Source of the DNA: Symbiodinium natans
Lineage: Eukaryota > Sar > Dinophyceae > Suessiales > Symbiodiniaceae
Assembly (NCBI GenBank): GCA_905221605.1
Contig: CAJNDS010002685.1
Coordinates: 62,001 to 126,000 of the forward strand
Reading direction: 5' to 3'
DNA length: 64,000 nucleotides
Shown here: positions 22,073-34,148 of the stretch, piece by piece
Position numbering within the stretch: position 1 is the first letter of the stretch
Layout of the letters: every line of letters begins with the position of its first letter
Notes under the pieces: generated by a model
Database searches by the model: none
What the model was told of the DNA's origin: nothing
Seen by the model: only the letters and a program-made list of their open reading frames with translations
Made by a program: the position numbers and the translations under genes

Positions 22073-23113
22073 CGGACCTCGAGCTTCGCAGCCCCACCAA
22101 CCGCAGCCCCCTGACTGGCGACACGGCACCGCAGGCGGTGGAGGTGCACGTGTACAACCTCGGGGAGACACTTGCTTTCAATCGGCCTCCTGATTCACCG
22201 TTTGAGTTTAGGGTTTAGGGGTACACAAGTTCTGTTGTCTAGAGCCATTGACCCAGCTGCCTGCATGAACCCCCTCCCCTCCTCAGACTCCTCTCAGACA
22301 TGCGAAGGAATTTCGTGGGCCCCAACCACGTGTTGAACTTTGGACCGGCCCTCGGCGGAGCCTTCCACATTGGCGTGGAGGCAAGTAGAACAAATGGGGC
22401 ATGGTGTCAGCTTCATAAAACCCCTAAGCCCCAAAACCCTAAACCCTAAACCCTAAACCCACAAGATCACCCATCGTTGCCCGCTTCAGGTCTTCGGAGC
22501 CGAGTGGTCGTATGGCGTGCACGGCGTCGCTTGCGATCCACCTCGCTCCGAGACGGCGCACGTTTCTGAGTCTTGGTAGCCCAGTGGGTGGCAGGGTTTA
22601 GGGTTTATAGGGTTTAGGGGTTTAGGGTATCTAACTTGGTAGCCCAGTGGTACCCTTTTCCCTTTTTTTGTTTCAGGGTTCCCTTATAAAGTAAGTAGCC
22701 CCAAAAGGTGCCCTTATTACAATATGTTACTGGGCTACCAAGGAGTGCAGCATTCTTCTACAGCTGCCTGGCTTTGATTTGGGTTTAAGGTTTAGGGTCA
22801 AGTTGTGGATCTTAAAGTACACCCCGAAACCCAGAACCCAGAGGCCAGGAGCTGCATGGAGGTGGCAGAAATTCTCTTCCACCTCTGCCGAGAGTGGCGA
22901 GGACGCGACTACGACATGTTCAGTCACAACTGCTGCAGCTTCGGCAGGAGGCTCGCATCCCTCAGCCGGACCCAGCCAAAACCACCCCAAAGCCCACACC
23001 CTAAACCCTAAACCCTAAACCGCCCAAAACCCCCCCCCTTCCCCACAGTTCCCCCTGCAGGTTCGTTGAGACTCTCGGCGTGCGTCCACTACCAGACTCT
23101 TGGGTCTTCATTG
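22073..23113 (+). CDS. PPPDE/DeSI-like cysteine peptidase, five exons (partial)
   Basis: Exons 22073-22199, 22287-22380, 22490-22575, 22849-22950 and 23061-23113 join in one frame. Donors are GT (22200), GC (22381, GCAAGT), GT (22576), GC (22951) and GT (23114). Visible motifs in family order are VEVHVYNLG near the N-terminal side, GGAFHIGVE with the expected catalytic His, VFGAEWSYG, WRGRDYDMFSHNCCSF with the expected catalytic Cys, and LGVRPLPDSWV near the C-terminus. PPPDE enzymes (DeSI type) are small papain-like thiol peptidases that remove SUMO or ubiquitin-like modifiers from proteins; both dyad residues are present, so activity is plausible. Further N- and C-terminal exons are likely but not identified, because satellite repeats flank both sides. 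Confidence 0.85.
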
Positions 23114-23344
23114 GTTTAGCTCTTGTTCCTGCTTGTGCTTAGCGTTCTGGGCTGAAAGGGCGCAGGGTTTAGGGTTTGCTTTCTTTTTGTTTAGGGTTGA
23201 GGCTTAGGGTGGGAAGGGGGTTGGCGTGCAAGGCTGCAAGTTTCAAGCTCTGAGGTTTAGAGCTGCAGGGCCCCTTTTTTTTTGAACTGGTGTTTAAGCA
23301 CAGTCACACAGTCCGCCCCACCCTGCCCAACCCTACAGTGGGTC

Positions 23345-23930
23345 ATGATGATTTTTGACCATTTTTGGGCCTTCCCAAACTCCGTATCAAGGCCAAAACA
23401 TAGGGATTTTCGCTAGTCTGGCGGCCTTGGAAAACCTTCGAAATGGCAAATTTTAGTAAATTTTTGCGCAATTTGGACCTTCCCAAACCCTGAACTAAGG
23501 CCAAAACATAGGGATTTTCGTTAGTTTGGCAGCCTGGAAAAACCACCAAATTACAAAATTTAGTGATTTTTGACCATTTTGGGCCTTCCCAAACTCCGTA
23601 TCAAGGCCAAAACATAGGGATTTTCGCTAGTCTGGCGGCCTTGGAAAACCCTCGCAATGGCAAATTTTAGTGATTTCTTGCACAATTTGGGCCTTCCCAA
23701 ACCCTGAATTAAAGCCAAAAACATATGGATTTTCGTTACAAAATAGTAAAAAACAATCATTTTTTATCATTTTGTGCGTAATAAGGCTAAAACATAGGCC
23801 TTGGAAAACCCTTAAAATGGCTAATTACAGTGGATTTTTGCACATTTTGGGCTTCCCAAACCCTGACTTAAGGCAAAAACATATGGCGATTTATCACTTT
23901 GGAAGGTCACTTTTCCAAAACAATTAAGGG
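23345..23930. repeat. ~120-bp tandem repeat, second block
   Basis: Same family as 21560-22066, with about four to five units sharing AGGCCAAAACATAGGGATTT and GGCGGCCTTGGAAAACC. It begins about 230 bp after the last recognised peptidase exon and decays into the next satellite. Confidence 0.85.
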
Positions 23931-25435
23931 ATGACAATGCTTGCGATTTGTCATTTTGGAAGCTCGGTTTTCCAAACCTTCAGGGGACACTGCTTGCGAT
24001 TTGTCATTTTGGGCGCTCAGTTTTCCAAAAACTTAAGGGGGACACTGCTTGCGATTTGTCGCTTGGGGCGCTCAGTTTGCCAAAAACTTAAGGGGGACAC
24101 TGCTTGCGATTTGTTATTTTGGGAGCTCAGTTTTCCAAAAACTTAAGGGTGACACTGTTTGCGATTTGTCATTTTGGGCGCTCGGTTAAGTTAAGGGGGA
24201 CACTGCTTGCGATCTGTCATTTTGGAAGCTCAGTTTCCAAAAAAAATCAGGGGGGACACTGCTTGCGATTTGTCATTTTGGGACCTCAGTTTTCCAAGAA
24301 CTTAAGGGGGACACTGCTTGCGATTTGTCATTTTGGGCGCCCAACGCCCATCCCGCCTCGTCAATCAAGCCCAAATCACTGGGGCAGTTGGTTCCGCGTC
24401 TGGAGCTTAGGGGGCCACGTGACCAGACGAAGACCCAGCTGATGCTCATGATGCGCCCCTCCTGCCTCGTCAATCGTGCGAAATCACTGGGGCAGTTGTT
24501 CTTAGGGGGCTTGTGACCAGAAGAAGACCCAGCTGATGCTCATGATGCGCCCCTCCTGCCTCTAAATCAGTCCCAAACAAGGTCACAACCAATTGTAGCA
24601 AAAGTTGTCCGACTTGTATACTTTTAGGCCCAGTTGTAGTTGCCCAATCCCAAAACCCCAAATCCACAATCTTAAACCAGTTTTCCAAAAGCTTAGGGGG
24701 GACACTGCTTGTGATTTGTCACTTTGGGCGCTCAGTTTGCCAAAAACTTAAAGGGGACACTGCTTGCGATGTGTCATTTTGGAAGCTCAGTTTTCCAAAA
24801 ACTTCAGGGGGGCACTCAGGTTTCCAAGAACTTAAGGGGGACACTGCTTGCGATTTGTCATTTTGGGCGCCCAGGTTTCCAAAAGCTTAGGGGGGACACT
24901 GCTTGCGATTTGTCACTTTGGGCGCTCAGTTTGCCAAAAACTTAAAGGGGACACTGCTGCCGGGGACACTGCTTGCGATGTGTCATTTTGGAAGCTCAGT
25001 TTTCCAAGAACTTAAGGGGGACACTGCTTGCGATTTGTCATTTTGGGCGCCCAGTTTTCCAAAAGCTTAGGGGGGACACTGCTTGCGATTTGGCACTTTG
25101 GGCGCTCAGTTTGCCAAAAACTTAAAGGGGACACTGCTTGCGGGGACACTGCTTGCGATGTGTCATTTTGGAAGCTCAGTTTTCCAAAAACTTCAGGGGG
25201 GCACTGCTTGCGATTTGTCATTTTGGGAGCTCAGTTTTCCAAGAACTTAAGGGGGACACTGCTTGCGATTTGTCATTTTGGGTGCTCAGTTTTCCAAAAA
25301 TTTCAGGTGGACACTGCTTGCGATTTGACATTTTGGGAGCTCAGTTCTCCAAAAACTTAAGGGGGACACTGCTTGCGGTTTGTCATTTTGGGATTTCATT
25401 TTGGGAGCTCAGTTTTCCAAAAACTTAAGGAGGAC
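23931..25435. repeat. ~58-bp tandem satellite
   Basis: About 22-25 units contain GGGGACACTGCTTGCGATTT, TGTCATTTTGGGCGCTCAG and TTTTCCAAAAACTTAAG. Variation is mosaic (GGGCGCTC versus GGAAGCTC; TTGCC versus TTTCC). ORFs crossing it simply repeat every unit and are not genes. Confidence 0.92.
24340..24665. repeat. Non-satellite insert carrying a ~105-bp direct duplication
   Basis: The satellite is interrupted by unrelated sequence in which a segment (about 24353-24460) recurs at about 24463-24565. Both copies share AAATCACTGGGGCAGTTG, CTTAGGGGGC and AAGACCCAGCTGATGCTCAT. It could hold an exon (the frame DPADAHDAPLLP is open), but boundaries are not clear. Confidence 0.7.
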
Positions 25436-25493
25436 GTAAATTCCACCCCTGCCCAAGGCCGTCCCTAGGAAGAACAAGAAGAAGAGACACAAG

Positions 25494-25494
25494 C

Positions 25495-25556
<62 letters not shown>
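25494..25556. repeat. (GA)n microsatellite
   Basis: About 30 uninterrupted GA units at the start of the purine-rich repeat block. The opposite strand reads a Ser/Leu-repeat ORF that is not a gene. Confidence 0.95.
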
Positions 25557-25558
<2 letters not shown>

Positions 25559-28500
25559 CGAGCAGAGAGAAGAGGGAGGACATTGCAGTGGGATGATTTG
25601 CGTCCTTACACAAACATTCTTGGTATGGAGAGAGCCAAAGAAGAGAAACAAGAGAGGCAAGGGTGGATGATTGACTAGTGGCGCCTCTCAGAATTTGTTG
25701 TTTATTCCTTCCTTCGTTCTTTCTTCTTCCCAAAGGCAAGAAAGGGACGAGAGGAGAGGGCATAAGGTATTCTACGACAATTGATTTGTTCTTTGTCCTC
25801 CTCCTGTTCTCCGAACCCTTTCTCCCCTCGATAAGAAAAACGAAAATAATGGACTTTTGTTCATTCCTTGGTGTTTTCCTCTTGTTGTCTGTTCCTTCTC
25901 GCCGAATGAGTCTGTTGAAAAGAAAATGCACAAATGAACAGGGGAGCCGTTTTGTCCTATCTGAACAGAACTGTTGGAAGTCAGGGGGGTGGATTGCAGA
26001 AGACAAACTGGAGGGAACAGGGGAACTCAGCCAAAGGGGCCACTTTTGCAACGAACAACTGCCTGCTTCTCTCTTCTCGTCCATGTGCTTTTCTCACCTA
26101 TGACAAAATGGAGGGAACAAGGGAACTCAGGCCTGCACTAGGGGGAGCCGAGACCCCCTTTGCAACGAACAGCTACCTGCTTTCTTTCCTTGTTCTATCT
26201 TTGCGCTTTCTTGCTTTCTATTTGAGACCCCCACACGCACGCGCGCAGCCCCAAATCCGACAACGCGAGACTGTTTGCAATTCTCTCCTCCATAAGAAAA
26301 GCAAAGAGCAGAGAAAAATGGAGAAGAGAGGAGGGCGAGGACGAAGGTAGCGGGATGATCTTGGGCTCTTGGACATTCATCTTTCTTTCCAGCAAGAACA
26401 GAGCCAAAGAAGAGAGATAAGAGAGGAGAGGAAAGGATGGATGAAGACAGTGAGAATAAATCAGGGCTCCTCCCCCTTATGTTTTGTTTATTTCCTTTCT
26501 TTTTCTTCTTCCAACAAGAAAGGGAAGAGACGAGAGATGAGGACAGTGTGTAAATAGAAGAGTGACATATTTGAATGTTTACCTCTTCGTTGTTCTTCTC
26601 CTGTTATCCGACTCCTTTCTCTCCTGAAAGAACCGCACGTTAGTCAAATGTTTGTTGCTTTCCTCTTGTTGTCTGTTCTTTTCTCGTTGAATGGGTAAGT
26701 CCAAAAAAATTGCACAAGTGGACAGGAGAACCGTCTTCGTCCTTTTACGCACCTCCCTTTTTTGTCCCTACAAGAAGGAACAGAAAAGTTGGAACGCAGA
26801 GAGGGATGAACGAACACAAAAGGAGTGGAACAGAGCGGAAAAGTGTGCCTCCCTTATGCAACAAACAAGTACTTGCTTCTCTCTCTTCCCGTCCAGATGC
26901 TTCGCTCATCTAGTGTTATGCATTCTTTCCTCCATAAGAAAAGCAAGAAGAGACAAAAGCTAGAAGGGAGAGATCGGAGAGAAGAGGGAGGATGAAAGTA
27001 GTGAGATTGGTTCGTGTTCTTAAATCTTCATTCTGCAAGAAGAGGACCACATGGAGGATGAACGCAGTGAGACTGAGTAAGGGCGCTTATCTTTATTATT
27101 TGTTATTCCTTCCTTGTGCTTTTTTCTTGTACATTCTGCTCGTGGCTTTCTCTTTCTTTTTCTTGCTGTTAGCTTGCTTAGACACTCTTGTTAGTTCCTT
27201 GTGCTTTCCCCTATTGTCTGTTCCTTTCTCGCTGAGTGGGTAGACGAAAAGAACACGCGCGAGTGGACAGGGGAACCGTCTTCGTCCTTGTATTTACTCC
27301 CTGCTTTCTCCTTAAAAGAAGTTGGAACGCTGGGGAGGCCTTACAGAAGGCAAAAGGAAGGGGAGCAGGGGAACTCATCCCGGCTCTAGGGAGAAAGTGT
27401 GCCTCCTTATGCAACAAACAAGTACTTGCTTCTCTCTGTTCCCGTCCAGATGCTTCGCTCATCTAGCGTTATGCATTCTTTCCTCCATAAGAAAACAAGA
27501 AGAGACAAAAGCTAGAAGGGAGAGCGCAGAGAGAAGAGGGAGGATGAAAGTAGTGAGATTGGTTTGTGTTCTTAAATCTTCATTCTGCAAGAAGAGGACC
27601 ACATGCAGGATGAATGCAGTGAGACTGAGCAAGGGCGCTTATCTTTATTATGTGCTATTCCTTCCTTGTGTTTTTTCTTGTACATTCTGCTCGTGGCTTT
27701 CTCTTTCTTTTTCTTGCTGTTAGCTTGCTTAGACACTCTTGTTAGGTCCTTGTGCTTTCCCCTATTGTCTGTTCCTTTCTCGCTGAATGGGTAGACGAAA
27801 AGAACATGCACAAGTGGACAGGGTAACCGTCTTCGTCCTTGTATTTACTCCCTTCTTTCTCCTTAGAAAGAAGTTGGAACGCTGGGGAGGCATTACAGAA
27901 GGCAAAAGGAAGGGAACAGGGGAACTCATCCCTGCTCTAGGGGAAGAAGTGTGCCTCACTTATGCAACAAACAAGTACTTGCTTCTCTCTCTTCCCGTCC
28001 AGACGCTTCGCTCATCTAATGTTATGCATTCTTTCCTCCATAAGAAAAAACAAGAAGAGACAAAAGCTAGAAGGGAGAGCGCAGAGAGAAGAGGGAAGAT
28101 GAAAGCAGTGAGATTGGCTTCCGTTCGTAAGTCTTTCTGCAAGAAGAGAACCACAGAAGAGAACAAAGAGAGGATAAGAGGATGAATGCGGTGAGACTGA
28201 GCGCGGGCATTTCTCTTTGTCATTTGTTGTTCGTTCCTAGTGTTGTCTTGTGCGTACTGCTCAGAAAAGTTGGAACGCAGTGGAGGCATGAAGGCAAAAT
28301 GGAGGAATAAGGGAACTCAACCGCACTCTATGCGAAGAGGAGCCCAGGGAACCCAGGCCTGCACCAGGGGAGCCGAAACCCCTTTGCAGCGAACAGCTGC
28401 CTGCTTTCTTTCTTTCTGTCTGTCTTGCTTTCTTTGTTTCGTTCTTTCTTTCTGTTTCCTTTCTCTCGAGGGGTTTGTGGAAGGAGGCCCCCACTCGCAC

Positions 28501-29425
28501 GCGCGCAGCCCCAAATCCGACTTCGCGAGACTGCTTGCAGTTTCTCTCCTCAATAAGAAAAGCAAAGAGCAGAGAAAAAGGGAGAAGAGAGGAGAGCGAG
28601 GACGAAGGTAACGAGATGATCTTGGGTTCTTGGACATTCATCTCTCTTTCCGACAAGAACAAAGCCAGAGAGGGAGATCAGAGAGGTGAGGAGAGGATGG
28701 GGCGCCTCCCCCTTATGGTTTATTTCCTTCCTTTTTTCTTCTTCCAACAAGAAGGGGAAGAGACGAGAGATGAGGACAGTGTGTAAATAGAAGAGTGACA
28801 TATTTGAATGTTTACCTCTTCGTTGTTCTTCTCCTGTTATCCGACTCCTTTTCTCCTGAAAGAACCGCACGTTAGTCAAATGTTTGTTGCTTTCCTCTTG
28901 TTGTCTGTTCTTTTCTCGTTGAATGGGTAAGTCCAAAAAAATTGCACAAGTGGACAGGGGAACCGTCTTCGTCCTTGTGTTTACCCCCTTCTTTCTCTTT
29001 AAAAGGAATAGAAACGTTGGAACGCAAAAAAAGGGGAACCGGGGAACTCACCCCTGCCCTAGGGGAGAGTGTGTCTCCCTTATGCAACAAACAAGTACTT
29101 GCTTCTCTCTCTTCCCGTCCATGTGCTTCGCTCATCTAGTGTTATGCATTCTCTCTTCCACAAGAAAACGAGACAAGACGAAAGCTAGAAGGGAGAGAGC
29201 AGAGAGAAGAGGGAGGATGAAAGTAATGAGATTGGTTTGTGGTCTTAAATGTTCATTCTGCAAGAAGAGAACCACAGAAGAGAAAGAAGGGAGGACTAGA
29301 TGATGAAGGCAGTGAGGCTGAGTGCGGGCACTTCTCTTTGTCATTTGTTCTACATTATGCTCGTGGCTCGTCCCTTTTTCTTCCTTGTTGTTATCTAGCT
29401 TGCTTAAACACTCTTGCTAACTCCC
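25557..29425. repeat. Diverged ~0.5-kb tandem repeat, copy 2 (complete)
   Basis: 25715-28541 matches 1-2795 almost base for base. It includes 32 bp (26967-26998) missing from copy 1. Beyond the match the family continues to about 29425, with another unit that carries the same landmarks (near 28956 and 29081). The left side, 25557-25714, also shows family similarity (GGGATGATTT, AGAGCCAAAGAAGAGA). No convincing coding sequence: frames are low-complexity and shift between units. Confidence 0.85.
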
Positions 29426-29436
29426 AACATTAAGAC

Positions 29437-30502
29437 CCTAAATCCCATAATCCAAGTAGCAGACGTCCCGATGAGTCCTGAGCCTAGACCCTAAACCCTA
29501 AACCCGAAACCTTCAGTAGTATAGAACATATTAAAACAAAGAGAACATGCCTAATAATACACAAAGGTTCCTCTTACATATATATATATATTGTTGAGGC
29601 AGACCACACACACACCCTCAAATGCCAAGACCTCGATGGCACGACGAATATCTGCCGGCGTGCACTTCTGGAACACCTTCTCCTCGATACTGTCACCTGC
29701 TACAGTGTACAGAAATGCCTCTACCCGGCTTCATCCACACCCACACAACAGCAAGAATCAACAAACCGGCCTACGAAAGCCCGGTTTATGGCGACAATGT
29801 CGTCAACGGCCTTGATGATGAAAGGGCAGTCGATCCTTTCCCCAAGGCCCGGAAAGTCCTCACGCGATCTGCTTGCTCATCACAGTCATTTCTCAACTTG
29901 TTTTATACCTTCAGCAATAGCCGAATATCGGAGCAAGCTAAGACCTCAGATTAGCATGCATCGGATGTCTACACCTGGCAATCACATCTGCTGGCACACG
30001 CAGTCCTCCGAACCAAGGAAAGCATCAGCAGCTGCCAGCCCAGGCCTGGGCTCAGCGACCACCGGGAAGTCCAGAGCCGCTTTCTTGATGAGCTTCCGGT
30101 ACTGAGAGACCTCCACAAATGACCAACACTCCAATGTTTATATTGCGTGCTCACAGCAGGGGAAATGTTGAGTAATTGGAAGCAACAAACAAAGTCTGTC
30201 AGCGACGCACCTCCGCCTTCGGCACAACCACACACGTGGCGTTTTCAGGAAAATACTCCTACACACGTACAACCCATACCCATCGTCGAACACATAATCG
30301 CAGCGGCAATCAACACTGTTTACATATGTGCTTATAAATAAAATAAGTCCTGCAGCAAAGGGCCCGAGCTAAAATCGTTCTTGTCCGTGTTCGAGCGGCC
30401 CTCACACATCATCAGCATCACCAGCAGTCACAACACAAAAACCAATTACAAGGCCTTGGACACCACGATCACCGGAAGGGAGGCGAAGCTAGGAGCAGCC
30501 AT
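29437..30502 (-). CDS. Multi-exon gene of unknown function, C-terminal part lost in repeats
   Basis: Read on the minus strand. Three exons close perfectly in phase: 30101-30046 (YRKLIKKAALDFPVVAEP, GC donor), 29868-29775 (EDFPGLGERIDCPFIIKAV, DDIVAINRAF, GT donor) and 29718-29616 (FLYTVAGDSIEEKVFQKC, TPADIRRAIEVLAFEG). A further candidate, 29477 to about 29437 (LIGTSATWIMGF), fits the phase, after which the tandem repeat begins. A plausible first exon is ATG at 30502 (MAAPSFASLPVIVVSKA, GT donor at 30449), but an exon between it and 30101 is missing. The protein looks soluble and helical. The last part resembles a winged-helix or helical adaptor only loosely, and I do not assign a family. Confidence 0.6.
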
Positions 30503-30984
30503 TGCCGAGACAGAAGGTGCAAATAGCGCAGGCAAGCGATGTAAGCGCAAACGGCTTCGCCCAGCACTCTCACGACAGCTCCCCGACCTTGGGGCGCAGC
30601 TAAAAAAAAAGTATCAGCCCACTCCCAGAAAGGGATGCTGCCACCATGTCCCAGCCCAGCCCCATCTCCAGCCTCCACTTCTGAACCCCCTGCCACAGGA
30701 GACGGACTTCTCTGCCGATTATAGTCTATGTCCATGTCTTTCAACCCACAAATACAATCAGCACACAGAACAAAACAAAGCCCAGCTCATGCTTTCTCGG
30801 ACGTTGTTGTTCAGGGGGACCTCCCGGAGCCTTAAAAACCTTCCAAAACCTCCTCATAACATTCTCAGGCTGGGCTTCTCCCAGACCATTTCTGAGCCTT
30901 TTTGGGAGCCTTTTGGGGCTCTCCCTGAGCTTTTTTTGGCGGAAAGGGCCCCTCCGAACCTTATTTGGTGAACTCCTTGAAAAG

Positions 30985-33610
30985 GCCGCGCTGGTAAATT
31001 TCGCGAACCAGGCTTCGGGAAGGTGAGTTCGACACCAATCGGCGCTAACTCCTCATATAGGGGTTGGGAGTGCATGCTTGCTTTTTTTGGACTGAACTAC
31101 CATTTGAAGGCTCTGCACACCCGCAGCGGCGAACCAACATGTTTTACTGTTTGCTAAGGGCCGGCGTCCCGCCCGTGAACCTCCATGAGCCTCAGATTCC
31201 CGAAGAACCTGGCCAGAAGCAAGCCCTACCCCCCTATAGCCTTGCCATGGCTGACCTTAGCTTCCAAGCTAAGCGCTTGCAGCGGGCTCACGCGCATTTG
31301 CTCCAGTTGCAGCCGCGGCTTACGGTTGGAACCGAAAGCACCATAAATGTCAGTGAAAACGCTTAAGTTCGACACAGTGTGTTGGGAGTATTGTCGCTAA
31401 TTTTGCAGGGCCGTTTTTCTACGAACTTTTCGGGCGGCCACCACCATGCGAAATGCATTAGTTGTCATTTCTTTCTGGTTGGCGTTGGTTCGAGGCGAAG
31501 AAAAGCTAAGGTCAGTGAAAACTTTAAGTTCAACATGGGGCGTTGGAACTATTGTAGTTGATTTTGCCAGACAGTTTTTTGCGACTAACTTTTCGGGCGC
31601 CACACCCATGCGAAATTCACCGTCTGTCCTTTTTTCTGGTATGTGATGGCTCGAGCCGAACAAAAGTCAAGGCCGGCGAAAGCCCTTAAGATCAACACCG
31701 GGCGTTGATTGTTGCTCACTTTCCGGGGTGGTTTCTCTACTGGTTTTTCGGCTGTCGGGTGACCGTTTTCGGCGCTGAAAATGGGCAATAACTGTTTGCA
31801 CGGAGCAACAATTTAGAAACTGTCTTTGCTTCGTTTTTGGATGTTTTATTTGATTTTTTGGGTTTAGGGTCTAGGGTTTAGGGCTTTGAGTTTAGGGTTT
31901 AGAAGCCAAACAAAAGCAAAACGGAAAAAGCCTTTTAAAAAATAGACCTCCCCATTGAAATCCAAATGTCAGCTGTGTTTGGCGGTTTGCAGCTGAAAGG
32001 GTTGGGACGGTTGGCTGTTCGGGCTTAATCTGGGAGTTAAAGGTGGCTTTTGTAATGATGGCCATGGCTGTGCGGTGTGGGTGGCTTAGATCCCGAAATC
32101 GAGCGACTCTGACCCCCAAAAAAAGTTAGAGACCAAAAAAGACCCCAAAAAAAGTTAGAGACTAAAAAAAAAGTTAAGTTCAACACCGTGTTGAACCTAA
32201 CTTTTCGTGTTGGAAATCCTGCGTATTTTTGCTGAGTCCTACGTGGTTTTTTTGGGCTGTCGTGTGACGTGTTTCAGGGCAAAATGTGGGAAATAAGGGT
32301 AAAAAAGGTCAAACGGCGTCGGTTTGTAGCCTTGCCGCCTGAAAAAACACGTAGGAAAACAGCAAAAACACGTAGGATTTCCAACGCGAAAAGTTAGGTT
32401 CAACACGGTGTTGAACTTAACTTTTTTTTTGTCTCTAACTTTTTTTGGGGGTCTTTTTTGGTCTCTAACTTTTTTTTGGGGTCAGAGTCGCTCGATTTCG
32501 GGATCTAAGCCACCCACACCGCACAGCCATGGCCATCATTACAAAAGCCACCTTTAACTCCCAGATTAAGCCCGAACAGCCAACCGTCCCAACCCTTTCA
32601 GCTGCAAACCGCCAAACACAGCTGACATTTGGATTTCAATGGGGAGGTCTATTTTTTAAAAGGCTTTTTCCGTTTTGCTTTTGTTTGGCTTCTAAACCCT
32701 AAACTCAAAGCCCTAAACCCTAGACCCTAAACCCAAAAAATCAAATAAAACATCCAAAAACGAAGCAAAGACAGTTTCTAAATTGTTGCTCCGTGCAAAC
32801 AGCTATTGCCCATTTTCAGCGCCGAAAACGGTCACCCGACAGCCGAAAAACCAGTAGAGAAACCACCCCGGAAAGTGAGCAACAATCAACGCCCGGTGTT
32901 GATCTTAAGGGCTTTCACCGGCCTTGACTTTTGTTCGGCTCGAGCCATCACATACCAGAAAAAAGGACAGACGGTGAATTTCGCATGGGTGTGGCGCCCG
33001 AAAAGTTAGTCGCAAAAAACTGTCTGGCAAAATCAACTACAATAGTTCCAACACCCCATGTTGAACTTAAAGTTTTCACTGACCTTAGCTTTTCTTCGCC
33101 TCGAACCAACGCCAACCAGAAAGAAATGACAAATAATGCATTTCGCATGGCGGTGGCCGCCCGAAAAGTTCGTAGAAAAACGGCCCTGCAAAATTAGCGA
33201 CAATACTCCCAACACACTGTGTCGAACTTAAGCGTTTTCACTGACATTTATGGTGCTTTCGGTTCCAACCATAAGCCGCGGCTGCAACTGGAGCAAATGC
33301 GCGTGAGCCCGCTGCAAGAGCTTAACTTGGAAGTTAAGGTCAGCCATGGCAAGGCTATCGGGGGGGTAGGGTTTGCTTCTGGCCAGGTTCTTCGGGAATC
33401 TGAGGCTCATGGAGGTTCACGGGCGGGACGCCGGCCCTTAGCAAACAGTAAAACATGTTGGTTCGCCGCTGTGGGTGTGCAGAGCCTTCAAATGGTAGTT
33501 CAGTCCAAAAAAAGCAAGCATGCACTCCCAACCCCTATATGAGGAGTTAGCGCCGATTGGTGTCGAACTCACCTTCCCGAAACCTGGTTCGCGAAATTTA
33601 CCAGGCCGCG
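30985..33610. mobile_element. Foldback-type element with ~1.27-kb terminal inverted repeats
   Basis: Two arms, 30991 to about 32260 and about 32338 to 33604, are reverse complements with only a few percent divergence, separated by a short spacer near 32297. The ends read CTGGTAAATTTCGCG and its complement. The 6-bp direct repeat GCCGCG lies immediately outside both ends (30985-30990 and 33605-33610), as expected for a target-site duplication. No transposase is visible, and ORFs in one arm are mirrored in the other. It is therefore probably non-autonomous. Each arm carries a short telomere-like tract (31862-31900; 32693-32735). Confidence 0.85.
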
Positions 33611-33827
33611 CCCCGCGGGAAGTTCTTCCGAGATGAAAAACCCCAAACCCACATGGAAGATCTAAAACAACAAATCCCACGCAAACCTCAGGAAAACAAA
33701 ATACAGCTTACGAGAAGAACCTAAAAAATGTAACGCAATACTGCGGGGATGGAGCTTCTCACCTCGGAAGAACTTCATAAAAAAAAATCTCTTCGGCCGA
33801 CGTGCATGCAGTGCGAAAATTGTGAAA

Positions 33828-33922
33828 CAAGTTTAGGGTTTGGGGTTAGGGTTCAGGGTTTAGGGTTTTGGGTTTAGAGTTTAGGGTTTAGGGTTTAGGG
33901 TTTCGGGTTTAGGGTTTAGGGA
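33828..33922. repeat. TTTAGGG-like tract
   Basis: About a dozen TTTAGGG-type units with variants, the last dense tract before repeats thin out to the right. Confidence 0.9.
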
Positions 33923-34148
33923 TAAAGTCAGCTTTAAATGGCACCACTCAAGGCAACCTTGTGAAACTGGACAAATTGTTCAAATGTGGTGAGCACTTCA
34001 AATGGCTCAAAGATTGAAAAAAGGACGATGACGTTGATGTATGTGTGTATGTAGAAGTGTATATGTATAGAATACATTAGTATGTATGTACATGTATTAA
34101 GTTGTATGTTATGGCCAATTGACAAAGAATAAATGGCACCAAAAAAAC

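Noticed and set aside
25409-26084. 219-codon minus-strand ORF with Ser-Leu repeats
   Set aside because: It reads through the GA microsatellite and the purine-rich repeat; composition is low-complexity and not conserved between repeat units.
31064-33680. ORFs in the foldback arms (mirrored 60-100 codon frames)
   Set aside because: They are duplicated by the inverted repeat, lack start or splice context and match no transposase motif.
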